Assembly: GCA_004154925.1 (NCBI GenBank)
Contig: QJNS01000209.1
Location: forward strand, 81,119-145,118
DNA from: Monosporascus cannonballus
Lineage: Eukaryota > Ascomycota > Sordariomycetes > Xylariales
Direction of reading: 5' to 3'
DNA length: 64,000 nt
The notes under the pieces were generated by a model. That model was not told where the DNA came from and did no database searches. It saw only the letters and a list, made by a program, of their open reading frames with translations. Both the position numbers and the translations under genes were made by a program. The first letter of the stretch is position 1, and every line of letters begins with the position of its first letter. This document shows, piece by piece, positions 35,177 to 48,330 of the stretch.

Positions 35177-38100
35177 TTTTTTCGCTCCATTCTCCGCACG
35201 CGTATATAAATCTTTAGATATCAGCAAAACAAATCTTTTAAATATAGCTTCAAATTAGCATTACCCGTTTTATAATTACGAAAAGTTAATACAGAATTAA
35301 AATCTTTATTTTCTCGTATATCTTTGATTCTAATCAGGTTCAAGATATTATTACAAATTTAAAAAAAGGCTAAAAATTCCGTTCTCCGCATGCTATAAAA
35401 ATATACCTCCCCTCCGCCAGTACAACAATAACATAACCTTATAAGCTAAAATAATGATATAAAGGGCTTAAAATCGCCTGCGACAAACCCCGAAATATAT
35501 TCTTTTCCTAATCAGCCAAATGCGGGTAATATACTCGAAGGTTTAAGGTAGATACCCCAATCCTTCGAGCACTTAACCTTCTAAAACGAAACGTTTATTT
35601 TTATCCCATTCCTTTATCGGTTTCTTGCCGATGCAAACGTAATTAACCCATATTCTAACGTTATATATACGGCCGATAACCTTATAAAGACTTTGCGCCG
35701 TCGGTTTGCTCGTCTTATATTAAGTGCCATACTTAACAGGCAGGGCCGTATTTTACGGAAAAAATAAGTCGATACGGTACTTAATCTGGTTTTCGGAAAG
35801 CTTAATATCTTTTACGTTATTAAAATAAGTTTTAGGAAATCCATAATTATTTAAGCCTTTTCGTTAATTATCGATTTAATTATTATATAAATCGTATTAT
35901 TAATTAAGCTAACGAAAAAAAAACAAATTTCTATATTAATAGTTTTATGTTTTACTTTTGTTTTAATATCTGTTAAATACGAAAAAATTTAATTTAAAAA
36001 TATTCGACCGTATAATTGTCAAATAATATAACCATATTATGCTTAGTTTTAAATAAATACTGAATGATTAGTTTTAAACCATTATAATAAATCTTATTTT
36101 CGAACGATAATATGGTTTAGTTGTTATCGACGAAATATATTTATTATTAAAATAAAAACATTTCCGGCGTAAATATGCCAATATCCGTAACTTACGCTTT
36201 ATTCTCCTTACCCATGAATATTAGTTTACGTATATAATAATTACTAGTAATACCATAAAAAGAATTGCGAAATATGGCGGCTTTCGTTAAATCGGTAACT
36301 TAATTAAATATCGTTATCAGGCGAAGATTCGGCGTTTTAATATTAATTATCCGAAAATCGACATTACTATATTTGCTAAATTTAAAGGTTAAAGTTGGAA
36401 TTAAACGTATTTAAATTTCTTAATAATTAATATATTTAAATTATTGAATAATATTCTCGAAATTTAGCTTATTACCTTACATTTTATTATTAAAATTATT
36501 ATCTATATTAATAATAAGGCGAAAACAATAAATATTCGCAAATATCTATTTAAAATTATAATAAACCGGGGGTATTTCTTAAGAAGTATAAAAAAGCTAT
36601 TAAGTTTTATAACTCTGAAATACTTTCCAGGAACTAAATTCGCGTATATAATAACTTAAAGCAGCTTAATAAATTTATCCGTATCATAATATCTATTATC
36701 GCTTTTGGATTAAGGACGGATATTTTGGATATTAATCGAATAATATAAAAAAATATACCGTAAAAATTTTCGATTAAGGATTTATAACAGCGATTTAGTC
36801 GAACGGTTCATACTTATAAGCGATTAAATATAACTAATTATAAATAAGTTATATTATTTATACCTCATTAAGCGATCGACAAGTATAAAACCGAACCTTT
36901 TATTACAAAAAAAACCAAAATAATAAAAAAGATTTAAGCTTGGCAAGTTAAAAACCATACTACCTATAAGAACATAAAGGTCGCAATAGAAAACGACGTG
37001 GCGGACTTGGATAATATGGAGGACGATGCGTAATTTATCGCGAATAATCAAGATCAAAATAAAGCAGTTATCGAACCTCAATTTTAACTTTCCGCCGGCC
37101 AAAATATTACCCGTAAAACTCCGAAATGGAGTAATTTTAACCTACGGTACCAGACGAAACGAAGGCCTTAATAATATACGTTATTTAACGACAAATATAT
37201 ACGTAAGGCGATCTTAACATATCTAAAAAAAACAAAGCTATTATGCTAAAAAAAGGACCGTAATAACTTAGTTCGGTCTAGACCTTATTATAACTTATAT
37301 ACGTCTAATTCTTTTTATATACCCGAATATTTAAATTCGAAAAAACCTACGTAAAAATAATTAAAAACCGGTTCGGTTAAAACGGGTGCTTAAAAAAAAA
37401 TAAAATCTTAATATAAGCAATAAGCGAACGGATAATTTTTTACGTAATTATTTCCTTTTGGCGGCAAAAAAGCAAAATAAATATTTATTTTTATTAAACT
37501 TAAAAGGTGGTTGCTTAATAAATTTCTAAATAAATTAAACAAAATTAAAAATCTCTATTTAATTTAAAATATGCTCTAATTAATTAAAGCGGTTCCCGGG
37601 TTCAATAAATAGCAATATTGGAATATTTTAAAAGATTGTTTATTTTTGCGCTTTATACAATATACGAAAAAGTTATATTTTCGGTTTTAATAAAAATATA
37701 GGCAACTTTTCGCAAACGGCGGAATTCGTTTAATTAAAAGCAACGGCGCTATATCCCTATACCGCGGACCGATTTATATAAATTACAAACTATTACTACG
37801 TTACAAATTCGATAAATATCGGAAAAAATTACAAAACCGCCATAAATCGCGCTTGGTGCTAATTAGAGCATATCGTATATAGCCGCTTGCTTTGGACTAG
37901 TAGCTAACAATTTAATAGTAATTTTAGCAGTTTACACACTAAACTGGCATATAATTTATACGCCTTCGCAACTTAAAGTCGCAATTTTAATTATGGCAAC
38001 GTTTATACCTATATACGTAATCCGCGACATATTAAACGATCTTAATTAAAAGCTTACCTCGTCCCCCTTGTTTATAGCGTCGGCGTAAAATCTAATATTT

Positions 38101-40857
38101 CTTAATATTTTTGATTTTTTAACGCCGCCCGTATTATCTTACCGGTATTCGTATAGTTCGTTTGCTTTTGTATCGTTATCGGAATCGCCGCTATTACATA
38201 AAGGTAATAATCGGCAGCCTAATACCGTAAATAATATATCGAAAAAAACCGAAATAATAATCCTCGTCGAGGTTAAGAAATTGCGCGTTAGAAATAAACG
38301 GTACTTATCGAATAATAATAATAGTGGCAAATTAAAAGATAATCGCGATATCGGGTTAAAAAATAAGAAACAAAATTCCGTTAATTTTAATTAAAACCGA
38401 TAACAAAAAAATAGGTGTGGTTTCAGCGCGGCGTCGGGGATATAAAACGCAATAATCGTTAATATTTACGTATCGTTAGTTAAAATTATTAATATATTAT
38501 TTATTTGCTAAATTCGTTATGTCTATTAATTCTCAATTTATTGAGCTTTATACGAGTTATTAATTCGTTTTAATCCGGACTAATTCTTTGCCGTAATAAA
38601 TATATAATAAATATTTTTTAGCCAAAAAATTAACGAAACGTTATATTAGGTATTTTATATTATAACCTATCGCAGTTATTAACAAATTATCTCCTTAAAT
38701 TATATCCTTTAATTTACAATGCCGAATTAAAAAATTTTAAATCTTATTTTCCGGTTTTCTTTTTCGAGTTCGTCGCATTAGCTTTTAAAATGTTCCCATC
38801 CTTTTTAATCCTTATAGTACCTTGGCTCGGGTCTAATACTTGGAGTAAGATATTAATTATGCGGGTAAATAAATAATATGGATAATTTTTAGCCAATATC
38901 AAAAAGGCCATTCTCTCGCCATGTATACAAATATTCCGGCGTCCGCTTTTCTCTAAATACTAGCTCGAAATCTTTAGGAGCCGGATCTTAGCTCCCATTT
39001 TTTTAAGCCCAGTAGCTTACATCGTTGCTTTTTGGTAAGATATTTCTATGGCTGCTAGTTTTTAAGGGGGTAACTAGCTCGGGATCCTAATTAGTACTTC
39101 CTAAGGTCGATCGTATATTCCGTCGTATCTTTAATAGGGATTTCGGTAGTTTAAAGTTTTTCCGTACGCTTAATTGTATTAAGGTTTCGAATAAATCTAA
39201 CTTTGGGTACCCCGAGCCAGGGCTTATCGGCGTCGATTCTCGAGGTGTACGCCGTAAAAGGGTACGAACTTCCGTCTTTTTAATACTGCGTTTTTTTTTC
39301 GTCGGCATAATTAGGCCCCTATCTTGTTATCGGAAATCCTTTATATCGGAATCCCATATAAATATAGTAATAATCGGACATTCCGGGTACTCATTAAAGT
39401 CCTCAGTATAAGCACCGAATATGTCGCGGTACCTAAAAATTTAATCTTTATACTTAATTATTTGTTCGTTATTGAACTGCCCGAAATTGCGAATTTTTCC
39501 TTTGCTTAACAGTATAAAAATAACCTCTATATAATATATACCATAAAATATATTACGGTTTAATAGTTTTAATCGGAATAGCGAAATTCTCATACCCCTA
39601 GTATTATCCATATTATCTAAATTATAGTCGGTCAAAAATGTTTAAAAACGGTTAACGGCGTAAATTATATGGCTTAGTAAAAATATGCGTCGGTTAAATT
39701 TATAATATAGAGAACGTTTATTTTAGGGTTCCAACAACCTATTAATTAATAATCTGTATTTTTTTATATTGCTAACTTTCTTGTTATAATTTTGGTATTA
39801 AATAAAATCGAATAATACTACGTACCATCAGGTAATTTCCTTTAGATCTGGCTTCTTTAGATATTCAAAGTTATTAATATATACGAATATGTTTTTATTA
39901 ACTTTTTATAAGTTATATATATATAATCGAGGTCCCGAAATATCCATTAAATAATTACTCCGATATCTTCGATAAAATATACGTTAAGATATATATAACG
40001 GTAAATAGACCACGTTTTTAAGCAAATGCTAATAAAATCCGTTTTATAAAAACCTTATAAGACTTACATTCTGTCGAATAATTATTTAACTTATTAGAAA
40101 CTTATTTTATTAACTAAGGCAAAGTATAATAAAACGGTATATATAGCTAAAGGAGAGGTACAGAACATAGCGCCGCAATTAATATAATTCGTATCGAAAA
40201 TCAACTTAGTACCGTTATAATTTTTATGAACGCTTTAATTTTTTATTATGTCGTTAGATATATGCGAAACACCATTACAGTATTTTATTTTATTAAACGG
40301 CAGTAATATTAATAAAATAAGTATATACTATTAAGTATATATAAATAAATAGTTATACCGAAGAAATTTAATTATATTATATATTTACCGAGGTATTTTG
40401 AGATTAATTAAAACTAAAAATAAAAAGAAGATATAAAATAAAATAAATAAGATATAAACGAAATCTACGAATAATTAATAAATTATAAAAATGTTTTAAA
40501 ATAATATATATAATTAGAACTAAGATATATGTAAATTTTTAAATTATATAGCTATAAGTATGTAAATTAAGAGGTTTATATAAGTTGTTAGTTATGAACA
40601 AACAAATTAACGGTGCTTTTTTTATAAATAAATAATAACATATAAAAAAAACATAACAGCTATATACAAATTATATAAAACCTATATTTTATTATAAGTT
40701 TGTTTTATGCAATTTATAAAATTATATTAACAAAATATATATTAAATATAATTAGTATAATCTTTTATTATATAATTATTATTATTAACCTAAATCCAAC
40801 TTAAAACAATTCCATATATCAGTTATACCTTAATATATAAATTTACGTTACTTACGG
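35177..40857. other. Unassigned degenerate DNA
   Basis: AT-rich, with patches of balanced composition near 35.4-35.8 and 38.8-39.3 kb. The best open stretch is 39308-39087 on the minus strand (73 codons; basic, with Pro-Arg-Glu-Ser-Thr-Pro-Ile-Ser-Pro-Gly). The minus-strand frame downstream of it continues with few stops to about 38,700, which suggests a decayed minus-strand gene or element. Between 36,850 and 37,220 the plus strand has a similar low-stop patch. I recognise no family, LTR or TIR. Confidence 0.35.
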
Positions 40858-40859
40858 TA

Positions 40860-42726
40860 ACGTACTACACAAACTTGCAGTTCTTATAAGCTCGCGGCTC
40901 CGTTTTTATCACACTTTAACTACCCAACTTAAATTATATATTATTTAACACCAATAACAAAAAACGTTTTAAAAAATAATCGAAAATAAATTTAATTATT
41001 CAGGCGAAAAACGTACCTTAATACTTTATTTTAAATAATTTGCTTTAATATACGATAATGCCGTATTAATTTTAAAAGCTCGATATTATGGTAAACGCGC
41101 CCGAACCGATATTATCCCTAATTTTCGAAAATTAACGCCTACCGAAAAAATTCGATTATCGAACGTATTTTTAACTTAGATCCGTAAACGTTTCCTGTTC
41201 GGCGTTAGCATATTAAAAATATGGCAAATTTATTATTCGCGTAACGGGCTACCGGACCTGTCGAAATTAATTAAATAGCTATTTTTATTAAACGGTAACA
41301 AAAGCTTGAAAGTCGTTTAAACCGAAAAATAAATTACTAAAAGGTTTTATGTAAAAGTCTAGAGATATTTCGGAAATAATTTAAGCTTATCCGGACTATA
41401 ATTATAAAATACGATATCGTAAAAAAGAATATTTACAACTTCGACGAAACGGGATTTTTAATAAGGCTTTTTTTAACAATAAATGTAGTTATTATTAACG
41501 TGAAAAAACAGAAAAAACTTAAATAAATTTGATAAAGAAATCGGGAATAATTTATAATAATATAGGTTATTAATATTTAAGGTTAAACCTTACCCGTATT
41601 TATTATCCTTACTGGAAAAAACTACCTTTTTTACTGGTTTGCCGATAATCCACTTTACCCGATTAAAAATATTACTATAAGCAAAAACATGTAAACGATA
41701 AATAAATTAAGTTTAAAATAAATGAAATATTTCGATTAATATATTAAAACGCGTATTAAAGCTTCGAAATGTTTTTTATTCTTAACGGTTACAAAAATTA
41801 CTATTCAATGGAATTCGAAAATTATTCGGTGAATAAAAATATTATTACGTTTTATATACCTGCCTATTTCTTTTATCGGCTTTAATCTTTCGACGTATTC
41901 TATTTTTCCGTATTAAAACGCGTTTATTTGTTGCATATCAAAAACCTTGTACGGTAATACGTTACTTATATTATCAAGGAAAATTTTATCGCCTATTTCC
42001 GCAACTCATATAAAGCTGCCATAACATCCAACAATATCAAATCGGAATGCGCAAAAACAAAACTTATTTTATTTGATTCTAATGCTATTCTTTCCGAGCT
42101 AAGAGTTCCAGTTATACCTATACCGACCGTTTCGCCGCTTATTTTTATTAACTCCGTTTTTTCTCTACATATAAAATTTTTTAAAAATGTTATTAAAACA
42201 ATTCGACAGAAACGTTATTTGCAAAAAAAAAATTAAGAATTACCAAAATAACTTACTGACAAACATAATTAAATTAGTTAATTTTTTGATAAAAAGTAAC
42301 CTAATGATTTTATACGTAAACGGTTTTTTTTAGAAAAAATGCGGCTTATTATGCGAAATGAACTATATCTTTAATAAACGCCGAAAAACCAAAAATAAAC
42401 GGTTTCAAAAAGGAAGAACATTTACAATAAAAAAAAGATAAGTTTTTATAATTACGAAAAAAAATAATACTCAATAATCGCAACTGGCAGTAATCGAAAG
42501 TAATTATCGTAAAAGGGTTTAAACCAAAGAACGGAAATATGGCGTTTGCAGCAGCCCGTACATAATGCGCGTATTTATAAAGAGGATATAAAGGCGTTTA
42601 GCGACGAAAAATGGGATTAGTTTAAATTAATATAATATGTTATCATTATATATTTCGAATTTGTTATCGCGACGTATTAGAAACGGAGCCGCGAGCCTGT
42701 AAAACTCGTAAGCTTGTGTAGTACGT
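40860..42726 (+). mobile_element. Fot1/pogo-like DNA transposon 1
   Basis: 1,867 bp with ~46-bp terminal inverted repeats. Both ends start acgtactacacaa, and both have gctcgcggctccgttt as the inner block. TA dinucleotides flank both ends (40858-40859 and 42727-42728), the target duplication of Tc1/mariner-type elements. Length and TIR size match the Fot1/Pot2 group of fungal pogo-like elements. It holds a degenerate transposase on the plus strand. Confidence 0.93.
41000..42330 (+). pseudogene. Fot1-like DDE transposase, RIP-degenerated
   Basis: The first catalytic Asp sits in Tyr-Asn-Phe-Asp-Glu-Thr-Gly-Phe at about 41,427-41,455. The second catalytic block reads Leu-Asn-Gly-Tyr-Lys-Asn-Tyr-Tyr-Ser-Met-Glu-Phe-Glu near 41,782-41,825. 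The family motif there is Leu-Asp-Gly-His-Gly-Ser-His-x-Ser, so Asp reads as Asn and His as Tyr. The Pro-x-x...Leu-x-x-Phe-Asp-Val-x-Tyr-Phe...Leu-Lys-Arg block near 41,850-41,935 corresponds to the 'LQPLDVxxFxxLKR' motif before the third acidic residue. An N-terminal HTH/CENP-B region is expected around 41,100-41,400 but is poorly readable. Catalysis is lost. Confidence 0.88.
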
Positions 42727-42728
42727 TA

Positions 42729-45700
42729 TAATAATTATTACTTGATTGTATTTTTACTTAATACTAAAAATTTATATTATAATATACATTTTCATATACC
42801 CCATAATAAAGCTGGATATAAACGACGTCCTTAACGGTATATTAAACGTAACTTGTAATATTTTTACTAACAATATACTTCGAATAAGCTTAAAAATCCT
42901 GGTTCGCCCGGTTAAAGTAATTAAATTAGCTAATAATATCCCCAAAAAAATAATTTGCCCGTAAAAAATACCCTACTCCCGAGGAATAACATTAAGAACG
43001 AATAATAAAATCTCGGTTTAAAAAATAGCCGGAACCTATACCAAAATAATCTGCGATAAAGCGAAACCGAGGACGTCGTCCTAATTAAAACATTCTCGTA
43101 TTAACCAAATAATATTCGATTATTTTAAGATATAGAACGTTCCTTACGAAAAATGCATATTATACGTAACTTATTCCAAATATTAAGAATATACCATAAA
43201 GCTTTATTAATATAGGGGAAAACTGGAAAAAGGTAAGTACCTTACGTTTGGGTATTATTATTAACGCGTATTAATTGAAAAGATTTTATAATTATTAAAA
43301 TTTTATAAACTCGGTAATATTACGAAAAACTTATATTACAAATAAGACTTTTTATTACGAAAAGGTACGGTATTTACATAAGTATTAAATGCTAATAATA
43401 CAGTTCGGGATATTTAAATATAATAATAACCGGCAAAACAGGATTTACGTTTAGCGGATTATACCGGCCTTATAAGTTATTAAATTATTAAGCTAGTTAC
43501 GGACCCTTGATTAAGTACGGTTTTCGTAATTTAGTAAAAAGGTTACATAAACCGGGTACTATATAAACGATACAAAAAAAGGTTTATAACTTTATAAACC
43601 GATCCGCCTAGCTAAAAAATATATATTATATGGCCATTTTAAAAATTCTATAATTTACGGGGATATACGAGTAACAAATATGCAAATTACGCATCAGAAC
43701 GTAACGAAAAATGGTTATACGCGATCCCTAAATCTTCGGCATTATTATATGGTCCGGATAAAAATTTCCAAAAACCTTTAAACGTAAATATTACGTCTAA
43801 AACGAACAAGATTTTGGGACTCGAAAACGTAAAAAATGGTATTAAGGTACAGGTTACGATAACGCGCGAGAAAGAGTAAAACGGGTGGGGAAAAATGTTA
43901 AAAAATATTTAAAAATAGTAGTTAGTAAATTAGTTGAACATAGGATATACGGGCTAACCCGAAATTATACGTTATATTTAACTACGCGTAATGCGCTATT
44001 TTTATTTAATTTTATAAAAAAAAGGTTCGAATACAATATAACTAATTAAAATTACGTAAATTATAAACTTAATTGTTTATATCGATTTCGTTAATAATTA
44101 TATTACGTACCGTAGAATATTACTTTTTTGTATTTAAAGTTTTATTACCGGAAATAAATAAACTACATTAATATAATAACTAGATAATTTCCGGTAATAT
44201 ATAAGATAATTCCAAAATTAACTAATTAAAATTGTGCAAGTAATAAAATTATAATAATATTAAAATTATAATAAATGTATAATATCGTTTATAAGAAAAT
44301 ATAAAATAATAGAAAAATAAAGAATTATATTAGCAGTTTATTTTCGTCCGATAAATCTTTATTTTGCTTATCCGATAAGGACGGAAATAATAACGGAGCG
44401 CCTTAATTAAGATTATTAACTAAGTTATGGACAATCTATACCATAAAATTATTGTTCTTTTTCGCATGCAGGATATTACAGTTATCCGAAGCCAAATTAT
44501 TTTTAGCGAACTTAATAATAAAAGTTTTTCGAGTAATTATATTAAGGTTATTTATAAGTTTATTTTCGTTTTTTTGTCGTATTCAGCTAATTAAGTTTAG
44601 TTACGTCGTTCATAATAGGTACGGTATTATTAAAACCGACAAGCTTAGTTTTTATAGTTTTACGTCCTGCGGTTATAATATTTTCGGATTTTTAGCTTTC
44701 TTTTTTAATCCAAAATGGATATTTTTTAATAAACCGGAAATTCCGAACCAAAAAAAGGGCGTCTTCCAGGATTTTATTGCGAAAATCCCGAATAACGTAA
44801 CGTTTATTTTGCGAAAAAACATAACGGATATGAAATTTGCGTTGTATGGAAATACGATACCTAATTAAAAACAAATTTCGGAAAAAAATAATGTTAACAT
44901 TAAATATATTATTTTCCGACTGGCGGAATTCTTTAGCAAGTTATAAATTATAATGTTCGCTCTTTTGGTTAAGTTCTTTTTATGTTTTTTCCCTAAATTG
45001 TATCGGAATTAAATTTGATTTTAAAATCGAATTAATAGGTACTTAATTTAATATTGTAAAATATAATATTTAGTCGAAAGAAAATATTTTTTGCCGTAGT
45101 TAAATTGACCAGCCCCATATAAAAAAGTAATAATATCGGTATTAGCCACCTAATATAACTAACGTCGCTATATCGTATAATATACGAAAGGTATAAACAA
45201 ACTTAGGGTTTTTAAAGGAAACAATAATAACTTTAAATTTTTTTATCGATAAACGCGGCATTAATTAGTGGTTAATGATTATTTTTCATAAGATTAAAAA
45301 AATTATCACCTTATTGAATATCGGCCTCATTAAAAATATATCCGGCGCTATAATTATCCAATAAAAAGGGCTTATTCGGCACGTTTTAATCAAAACCGAG
45401 CCGCCTAAAAAATAATATAAATAAACCATGTTTTCGAGTTAAAAAAATAAAATACTTACGAACTATCCGTTAAATTATTTATGTTACCAGGTAACGTATT
45501 ATTAGCAAATAATAACAAAAGACTTTCGTCGAAAAGATCTCTATTTATTAACGCGTCCTAATTTGGACCTTGCGATATCTCCCCTATTTATTTAGCGCGA
45601 CCAAAATATTTAGAAACCATTTTATACGCAACAAATTCAGATTCGGCAACAGTTAACCGGAAGCATATATATACTCCCTAGATTCGATAAGCTCGGCTTT

Positions 45701-47311
45701 CGAAAAAAGGTTTTCGATCGAGGTATTCCGGTAAGTTCTACATACTCTAAACGCTTTCGTTATAAGTAATTCGTATTAAACGCGTAATACCTGCAAAAAT
45801 AACGCAAATATACGAGCATAATATATATAAAAAATAAAAGACTTAAAAAGGTACAACTTCGGCGATTTTTGATATAACTGCGTTATTACATTTAAAAAGT
45901 AACAATCCGTTTTTAAAGTTACTTATATTTTATACGTCTCGGTAATATTATCAAGCTAATCAGTACGGATAAATATAAATAAAAAGTTTATTTATATATA
46001 GAACAAAATAAAAATAAAAAAGCCACCGTTTTTTATCGGATTAATCGGCTATTTCGACTTGATTAGCCTATATTTTCTAAATATAACTAGTTTTTTTAAT
46101 TTTTATAAATAAAATAAAAACGTTTCGAAAACTGATCAGATTTTCTTAATTTACATATTTTTTAAAAAAAGAAATTTGATAAATATTTTAAGTACCGTCG
46201 ATAATGCTTTTTTATTTATTAATTACACTGAACGATATGAAATGGTGTTTACTATACGGTTTACATTTTTATTTGGGAAAGCCGGAGAATTTTTATTTAT
46301 TACTTTTATAAAATGTATTAATAAAAATATGCAATAAAGTCCGGATAATATTAATTACGAATTAACAAGAAATATTAGGCGGTATTAGATATTATTATAA
46401 CGTTTTATAGAATTATTTCATTTTATAGTATTAATTTGGCAGAAATATAAATTATTTTAACCCTTTTTTAAAGATACAATTATAATAACGGGTAAAGGCG
46501 GTAATAATATTCCGTATAACGGTATTATATCGAAACGTTATATTACGAACATAATTTTGAATATTAAAATTATCGTATTAAAATACGATATTATTTTGTT
46601 ATATCTAGTTATAATACGTAACGTATCTTAATTAGCACTGTATTATTATAAAGAAATTAATGCGGTGATATTAGTTTTTTATTAACCGAATGATATTTTT
46701 ATTTAACGTAATATAACTTTCGCAAATATTTAACCTTTTTAATATATAGATATTAATTTGTAATAAACTCGAAAATAATAAACTTACTTAAAGATTAAGG
46801 TAATTATTACCGTTAATTTTGGAAATTATTTTAATTATAATAACTAAAATTAGAAAAAAAATATAAGAACATCCGGATTATTATTGTTACGAAAACGTTT
46901 AGTTTTTCGTTTCGTATTATATAACTGCCATTTTTTCCTTAGGTGTATAGTTATTTAGTTTAAAAGCTTAAATTAGTTAGGGGCAAACGTTTTTATAAAA
47001 CGTTAATCCTCGTCCAAAATAATATAGACCATTTTAACTTCGAGTAATAACTTCTCCGGCGGGCGTCTGAATTTAGGCCTTTTTGCGAGAGTTATAAACT
47101 CTCCGTATAACATATTACAGTATTTGCGTATAATAGAGTTCTTATTAGTAGAAATTATAAACTTTTACCAATTTTCGCATGCCGTTAGCCTGTTGCGTAA
47201 TCGTTCTTTTTTTAATACGTTAATTAAACGTTTAATTTTATCAGTTTAACTGGTTACTTAGTTATTGTCGCATAAGATCTAGCTACGGATAAAAGTTTCG
47301 AATTCCATATC
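42729..47311. other. Unassigned degenerate DNA
   Basis: About 4.6 kb of AT-rich sequence. The longest open stretch, 44452-44868 (plus, 138 codons), is hydrophobic and Phe/Ile-rich with an unlikely composition, and its complement is also partly open. I take both as chance in AT-rich DNA or as a shadow of a decayed frame. No TIR, LTR or catalytic motif was found. Confidence 0.35.
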
Positions 47312-47683
47312 TGTTATAACGGCTAAGGGGTTTAATTAATTATTAAACCTTAAGTCGACTGGTTTATATTAACAGTAGTATCGTAAAAGTCTGAGCAATG
47401 AAGTAATTAATTACGTTTCGTGATATCAAAAATATTTTGGGTAACGAAATTATATTGTAAATTAATGCTATTTAAATTTTAAAATAACGAACGTATTTAT
47501 ATATTAATTTTTTTATTATTATTTATTACTGTTCAGCAAAATTGTATCGAATAATTGCTTAACATTATTCAGTAATACTTAACGAATTTAAGCTAAGCAT
47601 TAATTACATAATTTCGGACTGAAATATTTCCGTAATTCTTAGCTTAACCGTTTTTGCGGGCTTGGTTTAACCGGGTTATAATA
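47312..47683 (-). repeat. 3' LTR of family D
   Basis: 372 bp, from tgttataacggct to ccgggttataata on the plus strand. Collinear with 53827-54193 throughout. Confidence 0.88.
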
Positions 47684-47858
47684 CCATTTTCCTTTTTTTA
47701 TGATCTTGCTTTTAAGATTAGTTTTTTCTGGTAAATATCTTCTTTATTATGTTAATTCGTATTATTAAAAATGGTTATGAAGTTCCTTTTTTTACTATTC
47801 GTCGTTAAAACCTACTTTTTATTTTTAATAAGTTTAGTTTTAAAACTATACCGTATTT

Positions 47859-48330
47859 TTGAATTTCTTAAAACGTTGGAAATACACAATAATAAAAAAT
47901 ATTATTAAATGCAAAGCCTGCGTTAAATGTAGTTATTTTTTTAATAAAAACGGCGTTTCTCATTTTTGGTTAAAGAATATTCGTACCGAAAATCAACGTT
48001 TGGAACGGGAAGAAATGTTTACGGAAAAACGCTTTTTAAAGCGGCAAAAACGTTATCAACAAAAAATAAACGAGGTTATTACGCGGTTAATTCTTTTTCG
48101 GAAGCAAAAACCGATTTTTCGTTTTAAAAAGTTTTTAAAATAATATAATATAAACTATAATCGCTAAAGAAGTTAAAGGAGCAAAAGCGCTAAAAACAGA
48201 CTAATATCGAAATTTCCATATCTGCATTAACCTTTTTTACTAATTTTATTAACTGGTTCCGTATCGGTGATACCAATTAGTTTTTTGAGAACGTTAATTG
48301 AGATATAATTAGTTCCGGTAACTCCGGTAT
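47859..48330 (+). pseudogene. Antisense ORF of family D (94 codons still open)
   Basis: On the strand opposite to pol and next to the 3' LTR, the frame 47859-48143 is open for 94 codons. It has a Cys-x-Ala-Cys-Val-Lys-Cys cluster, a Gly-Val-x-His-Phe-Trp turn, then a strongly charged helix (Arg-Thr-Glu-Asn-Gln-Arg-Leu-Glu-Arg-Glu-Glu and Lys-Arg-Gln-Lys-Arg-Tyr-Gln-Gln-Lys) with heptad-like spacing. After the stop, at about 48,160-48,300, another frame carries Leu-Lys-Lys-Leu-Lys-Glu and Phe-Ile-Asn-Trp, matching the C-terminal block of the family C version. Survival of 94 codons amid RIP is the best evidence that this was a real protein. Function unknown; a nucleic-acid-binding or multimerising accessory protein is conjecture. 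Confidence 0.6.

Noticed and set aside
44452..44868. 138-codon hydrophobic ORF as a membrane protein
   Set aside because: Composition (Phe, Ile, Asn, Lys) is what AT-rich DNA yields by chance; no start context, homologous motif or second copy supports it.
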